The notes below the pieces were generated by a model. That model had not been told where the DNA came from and ran no database searches. It was given only the letters and a program-made list of their open reading frames with translations. A DNA stretch of 64,000 bases from Trebonia sp963836195 (GTDB lineage: Bacteria; Actinomycetota; Actinomycetes; Streptosporangiales; Streptosporangiaceae): contig CAWIIX010000013.1 in NCBI GenBank assembly GCA_963836195.1, forward strand, positions 124,001 to 188,000. Direction: 5' to 3'. This document shows positions 27,344 to 35,503 of this stretch, piece after piece (the first letter of the stretch is position 1; every line of letters begins with the position of its first letter). Both the position numbers and the translations under genes were made by a program.

Positions 27344-28141
27344 TTAGGCGGTGATGGAGACGCCGGCCTCGGTGGTGTAGACGGAGAACGTGAACGACTC
27401 GACGAAGTAGAGCTCGACGTGCTCGGCGTCGTGGGACAGGTAGCCGATCGACAGGTCCTGGCCGAGCCGGAGCTCGTAGTCGCCGCCCCGGCCGGACAGC
27501 AGCAGCGCGCCGTCGATCGCGGGCGCCCAGATGATGTCGCCGTCGAGCAGCCGGGCCAGGTGCTCGCGGATCGGGTAGCCGTGATCGGACGTCTCGCTGA
27601 CCGCCGTCCACGCGTCGGCCGACAGCAGCAGCGAGTACGGCCCGGCCACGCCCGCCAGCCGGAGCTGGCTGAGGGCTTTGCTGACCACATCCGGGTACTC
27701 CCTGGCCTCGGCCGGCAGGGTCAGGCCGGGGTTGGTGGAGGCCGGGCCGACACCGGTGATCTTGGCCTGCGCGTAGCCGTCGAACACGGCGCGGTCCTCG
27801 GCGAAGGCGATCTTCTTGGCCGCGTCCTTGACCGGCTGCCAGTCCGGGTCCTGCGAGCCGCGCTCGACCGAGTCGATCTCCGACCGGCTCAGCGTGAACG
27901 GGACCCGGAGCTCGACCACCGGCTGCCACGCCCGCAGCGTCGCCTGGATGCCGGCCGCAGGCGGGTCGATCGACTCCGAGTGACCGGTGCCGACGCCGGC
28001 CAGCGTCGGCCCGTCGGGGCCGGTCACGTCGACCGACTTGCGCGCGGCGGCGTGCCTCGCGAACGTGCGCTTGGCCTCCTCCTCGATGCCGGCCCAGGCG
28101 GCGGCGGAAACGGGGGCGAGTTCGCGATGCAGGTTGTTCAT
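27344..28141 (-). CDS. Encapsulin shell protein (family 1)
   Basis: A 265-residue shell protein of the linocin_M18/encapsulin family with the HK97 capsid fold. It starts M-N-N-L-H-R-E-L-A-P-V-S-A-A-A-W, the typical encapsulin N-terminus, contains R-K-S-V-D-V-T-G-P-D-G near residue 35, and ends V-E-L-Y-F-V-E-S-F-T-F followed by a short tail. It self-assembles into a nanocompartment of about 24 nm in homologues. It follows the DyP peroxidase gene by 6 bases with a GAAGGGA ribosome site overlapping that gene's end, so the two are co-transcribed. Confidence 0.95.
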   Translation of the reverse strand: MNNLHRELAPVSAAAWAGIEEEAKRTFARHAAARKSVDVTGPDGPTLAGVGTGHSESIDPPAAGIQATLRAWQPVVELRVPFTLSRSEIDSVERGSQDPDWQPVKDAAKKIAFAEDRAVFDGYAQAKITGVGPASTNPGLTLPAEAREYPDVVSKALSQLRLAGVAGPYSLLLSADAWTAVSETSDHGYPIREHLARLLDGDIIWAPAIDGALLLSGRGGDYELRLGQDLSIGYLSHDAEHVELYFVESFTFSVYTTEAGVSITA

Positions 28142-28147
28142 AGCTGC

Positions 28148-29197
28148 CTATCCCTTCAGAGAGCCGATGCCAAGCGAGCCGTCCCCGGCCGGGGCGTTCC
28201 CGGCCGCGCCGTCATCGACGACTGCCCGGTCCGCCCCGGACGGCGGGTCGGGCAGATCATCGAGGAAATCCGCAGTCGGGGCGAAGAACGAAGTGCCGGT
28301 AATCGCGGTGGAGAAGTCAAGTATCCGGTCTGTATTACCCGGCGGCCGCCCGATGAACATGTTCACCAGCATCAGCTCGATGATGTCGGGGGTGGCGGCG
28401 TAGGCGATGTAGTACGTCCCGAACTCGCCCTTGCTCGCGTGGCCGAACGGCATGTTCGCCCGGATGATCTTGACTTCCTCGCCGTCCGGGCCGGTCACCG
28501 TGTTGAGCGCGACGTGCGAGTTGGGCGGCTTCACGTCGTCCGGCATCTCGATGTCGTCCAGCTTCGACCGGCCGATCACCCGCTCCTGCTCCTCGACGCT
28601 GGTCGCGTTCCAGGCGGGCAGGTCGTGCAGGTACTTCTGGATGATCACGTAGCTGCCGCCGGCGAAGTCCGGGTCGTCGGCCGGGTCGACGATCCCGGCC
28701 TTGACCCCGGCCGGCCCCGAGGGCGACTCGGTGCCGTCGACGAAGCCGATCAGGTCCCGCTCGTCGAAGTAGCGGAAGCCGTGCTCCTCGTCGACCACCG
28801 TGACCGCGCCCGCCAGCCGCGCCATCACCTGGGTGGTGTACTCGAAGCACAGGTCCATCCGGTTCGCACGGATGTGAAAGAGCAGGTCGCCGGCAGTGGC
28901 CGGGGCGGTGTGGCGGGGCCCGGTGAGCTCGCGGAAGGGATGCAGCCCGGCCGGGCGCGGCCCCGCGAACAGCCGGTCCCAGGCATCCGAGCCGATCGCG
29001 GCGACCACCTGCAGCGCCCCGCCGGGAGTGCGGAAGCCGACCGAGCGCTGCAGCGCGCTCACGTCGCCGAGCAGATCACGGACGGCATCCTCGCCGCCCG
29101 GCTCGATGGTCAGCACCAGGAACACCGCCGCCGCTGTCAGCGGGCTGAGTACCGGCTGCGGTTCTGGCGCCTCAGTTGACTCCTGTGGCACGGGCAT
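28148..29197 (-). CDS. Dye-decolorizing peroxidase, encapsulin cargo
   Basis: A 349-residue heme peroxidase of the DyP family. The conserved G-F-V-D-G-T-E motif places the catalytic distal Asp at residue 154, and the heme-ligand region reads N-M-P-F-G-H-A-S-K-G-E-F. The last 11 residues, D-G-S-L-G-I-G-S-L-K-G, are the classical encapsulin targeting peptide, joined by a Pro/Ala/Asp-rich linker. It is the first gene of the operon with the shell protein. Cargo loading follows from family knowledge; the natural substrate is unknown. ATG at 29197 overlaps an AGGGG site. Confidence 0.95.
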   Translation of the reverse strand: MPVPQESTEAPEPQPVLSPLTAAAVFLVLTIEPGGEDAVRDLLGDVSALQRSVGFRTPGGALQVVAAIGSDAWDRLFAGPRPAGLHPFRELTGPRHTAPATAGDLLFHIRANRMDLCFEYTTQVMARLAGAVTVVDEEHGFRYFDERDLIGFVDGTESPSGPAGVKAGIVDPADDPDFAGGSYVIIQKYLHDLPAWNATSVEEQERVIGRSKLDDIEMPDDVKPPNSHVALNTVTGPDGEEVKIIRANMPFGHASKGEFGTYYIAYAATPDIIELMLVNMFIGRPPGNTDRILDFSTAITGTSFFAPTADFLDDLPDPPSGADRAVVDDGAAGNAPAGDGSLGIGSLKG

Positions 29198-29471
29198 CCC
29201 CTTCGACGCTGGTCAGGATCTAGCGTCCCACACACGCCGATCGGGCGAAGCAACGGGCCGTTCGGACTCGGGATCTTTCCGCCCGACCCGCTGCCGCCCG
29301 CGCTCCACGGGCGCTCGGCCGACTCCCTGAGCAGCGCGTCCAGATCCTCGCGAGCGGCGAAGCGAGAGCGGATCGTGCTCGTCCAGGAGAAGAGTACGAC
29401 AACCTGTAGTGGACGCCGCCCCGGGGCCGGGCGCGCTCATCGGGTGCCTGAAGCGGTGAAACCGGTGAGCT
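29198..29471. other. Region upstream of the DyP-encapsulin operon
   Basis: No convincing gene. It should contain the operon promoter and lies downstream of the DUF5134 gene on the same strand. No regulator site was recognised. Confidence 0.4.
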
Positions 29472-30263
29472 TCACAGAGCTGTCAATAGCATGAATGTCA
29501 TCACGACGCCCATGCTTACGCGGCAGCCGATCGTCACGGCAGGCGACAGAAGGAACTGCCCGAGGGCACCGCCCGCGACGTTGCGTTCGCCAACGGTGCC
29601 TGGTCCCGGGGCGATGTCGATGACGCCGCCCGAGACGCCGCTGGAGGGGTCCGGTCCTGAGAACGCCGTAGTCCTCGCCGACTCGGCACCCGCCATCGCC
29701 GGGACGCCCGCTCGAGCGCCGACCGGAGCGACCGGCGCGCTCGTGAGGCTGTAGCGCCTGCCGGAGAGCTGGTCGAGATCCCAGACGCCGTAACCGATCA
29801 GCACCAGCGCGAAGACGAACGCGAGCGTTGGGTCGCTCAACCTCAGCATCGAAGACGACCCGGCGGACACGCCCGGCATAGCCGCCATGCCCGCCATCGC
29901 GCCAGCGGCAGAAGTCATGCCCAGGAACATGTAGAGCATGGCGGCGCTGTGCACCAGATGCGGCGCGCAGTGCCCGCCGGCCAGGGCGCGAACCCCGTTC
30001 GCCCGGGCGTCTCGGACAACGCGGAAGGCGAACCAGACGATCATCACACCGAAGATGACCTCCCACCCAACGTTGGGAAGGGTGCTGAGACCCGGCGTCA
30101 GCACGCCCGCCATGGCGATGGCCATCAGCAGGTGCGCGATGTCAGTGTCGATGATCACCGATCCGTGCCGCCACGGCTGCGCCACCACGAGCCGCGCCGC
30201 GCTCACTGCGGCCACCACCAGCATGAAGGCGGAGAGCAGGTCGAAAATCGAGGTCGGTATCAT
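29472..30263 (-). CDS. DUF5134 integral membrane protein
   Basis: A 263-residue membrane protein of the DUF5134 family. There are about five N-terminal hydrophobic helices with the typical H-L-L-M-A-I-A-M-A-G and H-L-V-H-S-A-A-M-L-Y-M-F, a Pro/Gly-rich insert (about 180-225) and a last helix. His and Met residues are concentrated in the helices, which would suit metal contact, but function is unknown. It overlaps the preceding membrane gene by four bases (ATGA), a sign of translational coupling. Confidence 0.85.
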   Translation of the reverse strand: MIPTSIFDLLSAFMLVVAAVSAARLVVAQPWRHGSVIIDTDIAHLLMAIAMAGVLTPGLSTLPNVGWEVIFGVMIVWFAFRVVRDARANGVRALAGGHCAPHLVHSAAMLYMFLGMTSAAGAMAGMAAMPGVSAGSSSMLRLSDPTLAFVFALVLIGYGVWDLDQLSGRRYSLTSAPVAPVGARAGVPAMAGAESARTTAFSGPDPSSGVSGGVIDIAPGPGTVGERNVAGGALGQFLLSPAVTIGCRVSMGVVMTFMLLTAL

Positions 30264-31273
30264 CGGGCCGACTCCCGTGCTGCAGCTGCGGGCAGGACCG
30301 ACACGGCCCCCGCGCTGGCTGACTCCGCCCTGAACGGCCAGTAGGCCAGGGCGAGGAGCGCGAGCAGCGGCCCGGAATTGGGGTCCGTCCCCCCGCCCGC
30401 GAGGATCCCGCCCAACGCCTCGGCCACGACCCAGATCACGAGCGCCACCACGATGGCCAGGACCAGGGTCGCCCTGGCAAACGGCCGGGGCAGGTAGACC
30501 CCGACCGCGATGACCGCTAGCGCCACGGCGAGCACGACCGACGCGGCCAGCCCGTGGTTAGCGACGAGCGAGGCGCCCCCTCGCTCGATCGCCGACAGCC
30601 AGCCCGGCTCGCCGCTGTCCAGGCCGGCGATCATCCCGCTCACTGCCTGGGGTGCACGGCTAGCGGGGGTCAGCGCGAAGTAGGCCAGACTCAGCCACAA
30701 CACGAGCCACAGCGCCCTGGCAACGTGCGCGCCGACCGCCCGCGCCGCGACGAAGCGCGCCGACACATCTCGGTCGGCGGGCCAGAGCAGTACCGCGATC
30801 AGGGCGTAGATGATCACCGCGCCAGGGGCGCCGTTGAGCGGGCTCGCGCCGCCGTCCAGTATCCCGCCGAGCCCTTCGCCGAACCACCACACCCCGAGCG
30901 CCCAGGCGATCGATGCTGCGAGGGCGATCCGCACGGTCGGGCGGAGCGCGATGCCGAGGCCGAGCAGCAGCTGGATCGTGGCGAAGATCGTGTTGACCAG
31001 CGCGAGGTGATGCTCGACCAGGGTCGCGTCCCAGGTGATCGGGCGGGCTATGACAGACGGATTGCCCTGCGCGGTTCCGGCCAGCATCTGGCCGAACGCC
31101 TTGGTGTACATGAACGACTGGTACTGAAGCACGCCGTCGAGCAGCCAGATGGCCCCGAGGCCGAGCTGCAGCGCCCGCCGCGTATCGAGCCTCGCCGCGG
31201 CGGGCGGCGCCTCGGTGCCAAGTCGGCCGCGCATCGCGGTACGGCCGCCGGCGGCGACGGCAACTTCACTCAT
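30260..31273 (-). CDS. Integral membrane protein with internal duplication
   Basis: A 337-residue protein with about eight hydrophobic segments. Two halves carry related motifs: W-W-F-G-E-G-L-G-G-I-L-D-G-G in the first and W-V-V-A-E-A-L-G-G-I-L-A-G-G in the second, each followed by a D/N-P-N-S/L-N-G loop. The start region L-G-L-G-A-I-W-L-L-D-G-V-L-Q-Y-Q-S resembles DoxX-like membrane proteins; I cannot assign a function. ATG at 31273 has a GAGGAG site. It forms an operon with the DUF5134 gene and is divergent from copper-type genes. Confidence 0.8.
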   Translation of the reverse strand: MSEVAVAAGGRTAMRGRLGTEAPPAAARLDTRRALQLGLGAIWLLDGVLQYQSFMYTKAFGQMLAGTAQGNPSVIARPITWDATLVEHHLALVNTIFATIQLLLGLGIALRPTVRIALAASIAWALGVWWFGEGLGGILDGGASPLNGAPGAVIIYALIAVLLWPADRDVSARFVAARAVGAHVARALWLVLWLSLAYFALTPASRAPQAVSGMIAGLDSGEPGWLSAIERGGASLVANHGLAASVVLAVALAVIAVGVYLPRPFARATLVLAIVVALVIWVVAEALGGILAGGGTDPNSGPLLALLALAYWPFRAESASAGAVSVLPAAAARESAR

Positions 31274-31435
31274 CGAGACTCCTCGGACACTTCGCGGCAG
31301 GGAATGCCGCAACCCACGATAGAGAGACGTCGCGGACGCCGCAAATTAATCGCACGAAGTCGCAAGGAAATTGCCTAATGTCGCTAACACACAGGTAGAT
31401 CCCTTGTTACAAGCCAGATTCAAGGTCTGGATAAA

Positions 31436-31493
31436 CCCCTGAGAGGTATCCGCTAAACCGGGTAGGGGTATTTTACAAACCTGCCTGGGGTAT
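31436..31493. promoter_or_regulatory. Possible CsoR-type operator cluster
   Basis: GGGGTAT occurs at 31465-31471 and 31487-31493, and ACCCCTGAGAGGTATC spans 31435-31450. Paired TACCCC/GGGGTA words are typical of actinobacterial CsoR sites. The region lies between the membrane operon (minus) and a CsoR remnant plus metal chaperone (plus). This is a pattern match only. Confidence 0.4.
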
Positions 31494-31636
31494 GGATTGG
31501 CAATTGTCGTCCGCCAGGAACGCACCGGTGCCCTGAAGCTAAGGCGGGTGCGGCTCGGCGGCGCCTTCCTCGACCACGACCTCACCCCCGGGGTGCTCGC
31601 GGCCGGCCCGGTCGCCCGCGACCGGGGGCGGATGCG

Positions 31637-31770
31637 GCCGGCTCGCGCTCGGCCTCCCCGAGGAGCACCTCGGGCACTGCGTGAGCCAGGCGCTGGCCGA
31701 GGGCGGCGACGACGCGTCCGAGAAGATCAAGGAAGCCTCGGAAGCAATCGCCCGCCTCGTTCGTTCCTGA
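31637..31770 (+). pseudogene. csoR: C-terminal remnant of a CsoR/RcnR metal-sensing repressor
   Basis: The frame ending at TGA 31770 reads L-A-L-G-L-P-E-E-H-L-G-H-C-V-S-Q, then K-I-K-E-A-S-E-A-I-A-R-L-V. This is the C-terminal helix region of CsoR with the His and Cys copper ligands in H-C-V. The N-terminal two thirds, with the first Cys ligand, are absent, stops lie upstream in frame, and no start codon is placed correctly. It directly precedes the chaperone gene, as intact csoR does in copper operons. Confidence 0.75.
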
Positions 31771-31803
31771 CCGTGGATAACTGGAGCAGAGAGGGACCCC
31801 CCG

Positions 31804-32025
31804 ATGACAACGACGACCTACAAGGTCACCGGCATGACCTGCGAGCACTGCGCGAACGCGGTGACGACCGAAGTCACCGCCCTGGACGGCGTCTCCGCGG
31901 TTGCGGTCCAGCTGGTGCCGAACGGCGTCTCCACCGTGACCGTCACCAGCGCCGCCCCGCTCCCCGACCCCGAGGTCGAGCGCCGCGCTCGACGAAGCCG
32001 GCGGCTACCAGCTCGCCTAGTTTGA
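31804..32025 (+). CDS. Heavy-metal-associated (CopZ-like) chaperone
   Basis: A small HMA-domain protein with the metal site G-M-T-C-E-H-C near residues 10-16. It would carry Cu(I) to a P-type ATPase or to a repressor. The sequence is normal up to about residue 58 (D-P-E-V-E), after which one extra base shifts the frame. Removing it would give A-A-L-D-E-A-G-G-Y-Q-L-A and a stop at 32020, the normal family end. As written the protein is 73 residues with a basic tail. RBS GAGAGGG precedes the ATG. No copper ATPase gene is present nearby. Confidence 0.85.
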   Translation: MTTTTYKVTGMTCEHCANAVTTEVTALDGVSAVAVQLVPNGVSTVTVTSAAPLPDPEVERRARRSRRLPARLV

Positions 32026-32035
32026 GTATTAGCCC

Positions 32036-32147
32036 TTGGGGCCACAGGCCCGCTCTATACGTGCCCGTGGGCCACCGGGCTATTTTGGCGGGCCGGCCCC
32101 GCGCGTTCACCGTGGGCCACAGGGCCATTGGCGGGCCGGCTCCCCGG
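32036..32147. repeat. Intergenic GTGGGCCAC repeats, divergent cluster
   Basis: Three related words (TTGGGGCCACAGGCCCG, GTGGGCCACCGGGCTATTTT and GTGGGCCACAGGGCCATT) lie in about 110 bases. Two of them are followed by TTGGCGGGCCGG. They resemble the clusters at 26874 and 54655 but with a different flank. Confidence 0.65.
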
Positions 32148-32157
32148 CCGCCCGGGT

Positions 32158-32868
32158 TCAGGGGTGGATGGGGGCGTTGGTGGCGTGGAGGGTGTAGAGG
32201 CCTATGAGGATGAAGGCAACCGGGAGGACCCAGCGGCCATAGCGCTGCAGGGTGTCGGTGATGCGGTGGTGGCGGGTTAGCAGGCCGGCGGCCGCGCACC
32301 AGACCGCGACGCCGACCGCGAAGACGACGAGCGTGACCGCGATCCGGCCGGCGTCGGCGGTGGCGAAGACCGGTGTGTAGGCGGCCAGGTTGTCCGCGCC
32401 GTCGACCGCGGTGAGCGTGCCCACCCCGACGACTCCGGCCGTCCACGCCAGCCAACGCCGGTTGGACAGGCCCGGCACCGCTGGCAGGCCGCCCACACCA
32501 GACGGGCCTGCCGTCCCGGACGGGCCGGTCCCACTGGGCTGGCCGGCGGCCAGCGGCGGAGTCGGCGGCTCGCCCCGGCGCGCCGCCCTGGTCGCGGTGG
32601 CCAGGGTGACGACGCCGATGACGAGCGGGATCAGGGCGAGCAGCCAGAGCCAGCGGGCCGGGACCAGGGACAGGCCGCGCCCGGCGGCGAGGGACAGCCC
32701 GACCAGGACGGCGAAGCCGAGGTACTGCCCGGACCAGATCTCCCACCGCCTCGGCTGGCCGGCTGCCCGCGAGGCCGCGCTCAGCAGCGCGAGGACCACC
32801 AGGTCGTCGACGTTGGTGGCCGCGAACAGCGCCACCGCCGTCGCGGCCGAGGCGGGCAGCGAGCTCAC
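32158..32868 (-). CDS. CadD-like cadmium-resistance/membrane transporter
   Basis: A 236-residue membrane protein resembling the cadmium-resistance transporter (CadD) family. The first helix carries F-A-A-T-N-V-D-D-L-V-V-L and the second G-Q-Y-L-G-F-A-V-L; the second half repeats the pattern with T-A-V-D-G-A-D-N-L. The acidic residues in these motifs suit metal transport. The middle (about 105-135) has a Pro/Gly/Ser-rich linker. GTG at 32868 is chosen for fit; an upstream start at 32988 would add a Pro/Arg-rich stretch. Confidence 0.75.
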   Translation of the reverse strand: MSSLPASAATAVALFAATNVDDLVVLALLSAASRAAGQPRRWEIWSGQYLGFAVLVGLSLAAGRGLSLVPARWLWLLALIPLVIGVVTLATATRAARRGEPPTPPLAAGQPSGTGPSGTAGPSGVGGLPAVPGLSNRRWLAWTAGVVGVGTLTAVDGADNLAAYTPVFATADAGRIAVTLVVFAVGVAVWCAAAGLLTRHHRITDTLQRYGRWVLPVAFILIGLYTLHATNAPIHP

Positions 32869-33007
32869 GGGCGCAAGGGTACTGGCCGGGCGGAGCTGGC
32901 CGTCTGGGCCGGGGTCGCACGGGCGACGGGGATGGCCGCCACCGGGGCCGAGCGGCGGAGAAGGCCGATTTCGGCGGCTGAGGGTCACGGACGGGGGAGA
33001 GTCAGGC

Positions 33008-33035
33008 GGGTCCGTTCGATATAACCGATTTTGAG
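33008..33035. repeat. Intergenic GGTCCGTTCG element, copy 5
   Basis: GGGTCCGTTCGATATAACCG followed by ATTTTGAG, between the stop of the FMN reductase gene and the start of the CadD-like gene, both on the minus strand. It matches the elements at 11433, 18519 and 24868. Confidence 0.6.
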
Positions 33036-33039
33036 GTTT

Positions 33040-33723
33040 TTAGGAGGCGCTGCCGCCGGTGGCCAGGCGCATCAGGTCGCTGTCGATGTTGATTCCGACC
33101 TCGGTGCCGCCCGCCGAGCCGAGCTCGTGCTGGTAATTCTGCCAGGACTCGTCGCGGACCTTGCGTGCGAAACCGGACTCCATCAGCAGCACCAGCTCGA
33201 ACGCGGCCCGGTCGATGCGCTTGTTGAGCGCGTCGTCGCCCCAGTCCTCGGGGGCGGCGAACAGCGACGTCGGCACCGGCAGGGTGCGCAGGTAGGCGAA
33301 CAGCGACCGCATCTGGTCGTCCACCACCAGCGCGTGCCGGGCGGTGCCGGCCGTCGCCGCGAGTATCACCGGCTTGCCGATCAGCAGGTCGTTGTCGAGC
33401 GCGTGGAAGAACGAGGTGAAGATGCCGCTCGGGCCGGCCTTGTAGACCGGGGCGGCGGCGATGATCCCGTCCGCGGCGCCGAGCGCGTCAATTGCCTGCT
33501 GCAGTCGGGGGGTGATCAACTGGCTGGTCAGCGCCGTGGTCACGTCGGTCGCGAGCTCGCGCAGGTCGATGACGCGGGTGGCGACGGTCGCCCCCCGGAC
33601 TTCGGCCAGCGCGGCCACCCGCTGGGCCGTGCGGTCGGCCAGCAGCCTGGTCGAGGAGGGATCGGACGTCCCCGCGCTGACCACTACGAGGTTCAGCGGG
33701 CTGTCTTGGGGTTGGTTGCTCAT
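33040..33723 (-). CDS. NADPH-dependent FMN reductase
   Basis: A 227-residue flavodoxin-fold reductase of the SsuE/MsuE-like group. It starts V-V-V-S-A-G-T-S-D-P-S-S-T-R with a phosphate-binding loop and contains A-A-P-V-Y-K-A-G-P-S-G-I-F-T-S-F-F-H-A-L and L-A-A-T-A-G-T-A-R-H-A-L. It would supply reduced FMN to the LLM monooxygenase of the same operon. It is third in a minus-strand operon (LLM, MarR, reductase), 11 bases after the MarR stop, with an AGGAAG site. Confidence 0.88.
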   Translation of the reverse strand: MSNQPQDSPLNLVVVSAGTSDPSSTRLLADRTAQRVAALAEVRGATVATRVIDLRELATDVTTALTSQLITPRLQQAIDALGAADGIIAAAPVYKAGPSGIFTSFFHALDNDLLIGKPVILAATAGTARHALVVDDQMRSLFAYLRTLPVPTSLFAAPEDWGDDALNKRIDRAAFELVLLMESGFARKVRDESWQNYQHELGSAGGTEVGINIDSDLMRLATGGSAS

Positions 33724-33734
33724 GTTCTTTCTTC

Positions 33735-34175
33735 CTAACGGACCGGGGTTACTGCCAGCTTGGCGCAGATCGCCGCCAGCTGGTCGAGCTCGGCCGGGGT
33801 GAGCTCGGAGCGCATTGCGTGCGCGACCGAGCGGGCGTGCCGGCGGCCGACGCGCCGCTGGAGCGCCCGGCCCTCCTCTGTCAGCCAGAGGCGGACGGTG
33901 CGCAGATCCCGGCTGTCGGCGATCCGCTGCACTAGCCCGCGGGCGACCAGCCGGTCCACCAGCCGGGACAGGGCCGGCTGGCTGAGCAGCACGTGCCGGT
34001 TGAGGTCGGTCGGCCGGATCGGCTCGGGGCATTTCGACAGCGTGTAGAGGACGTCGTACTCCTTCATGGAGATGTCTTCCCAGACGTCCTCGGCGTTAAA
34101 GCGCCGCATCAGCGACGCGTGGGCGGACAGCATTGCCTCCCACGCGTCGTTGGCGGGGTGCCGGGGGTCGGCCAT
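33735..34175 (-). CDS. MarR-family transcriptional regulator
   Basis: A 146-residue winged-helix regulator. The recognition region reads L-S-Q-P-A-L-S-R-L-V-D-R-L-V-A-R-G-L and the wing contains D-S-R-D-L-R-T-V-R-L. It sits inside the LLM monooxygenase-FMN reductase operon and probably represses it, releasing on substrate binding. A palindrome at 35411-35430, just before the operon's first gene, is a good candidate operator. ATG at 34175 follows a GGAC site. Confidence 0.88.
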   Translation of the reverse strand: MADPRHPANDAWEAMLSAHASLMRRFNAEDVWEDISMKEYDVLYTLSKCPEPIRPTDLNRHVLLSQPALSRLVDRLVARGLVQRIADSRDLRTVRLWLTEEGRALQRRVGRRHARSVAHAMRSELTPAELDQLAAICAKLAVTPVR

Positions 34176-34200
34176 GTCCTGTTCAGCCTTCTGCCTGGTT

Positions 34201-35391
34201 TCAGACCACCGAGGGGTACTCGGCCTCGACATTCTCGGCGCTGTCCTGGTAGGGGGAGCCACCGGTGACGTTGTCGCCGCGGTTGGGGTTCGGCCGCGGC
34301 TGGCGCGGCGGGTTGTCGCCGTACTTGGCCTTGACCAGGCTCGCGTGCGTCGGCGCGTCCGGGACCTCGGGGTCCTTGCGGGCCGCGAGCTCCTTGCGCA
34401 GCACCGGCACGACCTCGCCGCCGAGCAGCTCGAGCTGGTCGAGCACCTTGCCCAGGGGCAGCCCCGCGTGGTCCATCAGCCAGAGCTGGCGCTGGTAGTC
34501 GCCGAAGTACTCGCGGAAGGTGAGCGTCTTGTCGATGACCTCCTGCGGGGACCCGACCGAGAGCGGGGTCATCTCGGCGAAGTCCTCGAGCGAGGGGCCG
34601 TTGCCGTAGACCGGGGCCTCGTTGAAGTACGGGCGGAACTCCTTCTTGGCGTCCTGGGAGTTCTTGGCGATGAACGCCTGGCCGCCGAGGCCGACGATCG
34701 CCTGCTTCTCGGTCCCGTGGCCGTAGTGGGCGAACCGCTGCCGGTAGAACTTGATCAGCCGCTGGTAGTGCTCCTTGGGCCAGAAGATGTTGTTGGCGAA
34801 GAAGCCGTTGCCGTAGAAGGCGGCCTGCTCGGCGATCTCGGGCGAGCGGATCGAGCCGTGCCAGACGAACGGCGGCACGTCGTCGAGCGGCCGCGGGGTG
34901 GAGGTGAACCCCTGCAGCGCGGACCGGTACTTGCCCTTCCAGTCCACCACGTCCTCGCGCCACAGCCGGTGCAGCAGGTTGTAGTTCTCGAGCGCGAGCG
35001 GCAGACTCTCGCGGATGTCCTGGCCGAACCACGGGTAGACCGGGGCGGTGTTGCCGCGGCCGAGCATCAGGTCCATCCGGCCCTTGGACAGGTGCTGGAG
35101 CATCGCGTACTCCTCGGCGATCCGCACCGGGTCGTTGGTTGTGATCAGCGTGGTCGACGTGGTGACGACGAGGCGCTTGGTCGTCGCCGCGATGTAGGCG
35201 AGCAGGGTGGTCGGCGAGCTGCTGAAGAAGGGCGGGTTGTGGTGCTCGCCGATGGCGAACACGTCCATGCCGACTTCCTCGGTCTTCTGCGCGATCTTCA
35301 CCACCGCGTCGATGCGCTCCGCCTCGCTCGGCGTGTAGTTGGTGGTCGGGTCGCGGGTGATGTCGCTGACCGAGAAGAGTCCGAACTGCAT
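34201..35391 (-). CDS. LLM-class flavin-dependent monooxygenase 1
   Basis: A 396-residue bacterial luciferase-like monooxygenase. Motifs include F-A-I-G-E-H-H-N-P-P near residue 46, T-T-S-T-T-L-I-T-T-N-D-P-V-R-I-A-E-E-Y, and G-R-M-D-L-M-L-G-R-G-N-T near residue 105. The TIM-barrel protein uses FMNH2 and O2, with reductant from the reductase encoded downstream. The C-terminal 40 residues are Pro/Asn-rich and less conserved. It is first in the operon, with GGGAGG before ATG. Confidence 0.9.
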   Translation of the reverse strand: MQFGLFSVSDITRDPTTNYTPSEAERIDAVVKIAQKTEEVGMDVFAIGEHHNPPFFSSSPTTLLAYIAATTKRLVVTTSTTLITTNDPVRIAEEYAMLQHLSKGRMDLMLGRGNTAPVYPWFGQDIRESLPLALENYNLLHRLWREDVVDWKGKYRSALQGFTSTPRPLDDVPPFVWHGSIRSPEIAEQAAFYGNGFFANNIFWPKEHYQRLIKFYRQRFAHYGHGTEKQAIVGLGGQAFIAKNSQDAKKEFRPYFNEAPVYGNGPSLEDFAEMTPLSVGSPQEVIDKTLTFREYFGDYQRQLWLMDHAGLPLGKVLDQLELLGGEVVPVLRKELAARKDPEVPDAPTHASLVKAKYGDNPPRQPRPNPNRGDNVTGGSPYQDSAENVEAEYPSVV

Positions 35392-35410
35392 GGCAGGCCT
35401 CCCAGGTGCG

Positions 35411-35430
35411 GTATATGCGTTTGCATGTAT
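35411..35430. promoter_or_regulatory. Candidate MarR operator, 20-bp inverted repeat
   Basis: GTATATGCGTTTGCATGTAT has half-sites GTATATGC and GCATGTAT around a 4-base centre. It lies 20 bases before the start of the LLM gene in a locally A/T-richer stretch, and the operon encodes a MarR protein. The size and symmetry suit MarR operators. Confidence 0.65.
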
Positions 35431-35503
35431 CTTAAACCGCCCCGCCGCGCCAGTATTCCCCGGGCACCGTCCCCGGGCGCCGTTCCGTTCCCCGGCGCCG
35501 CCG

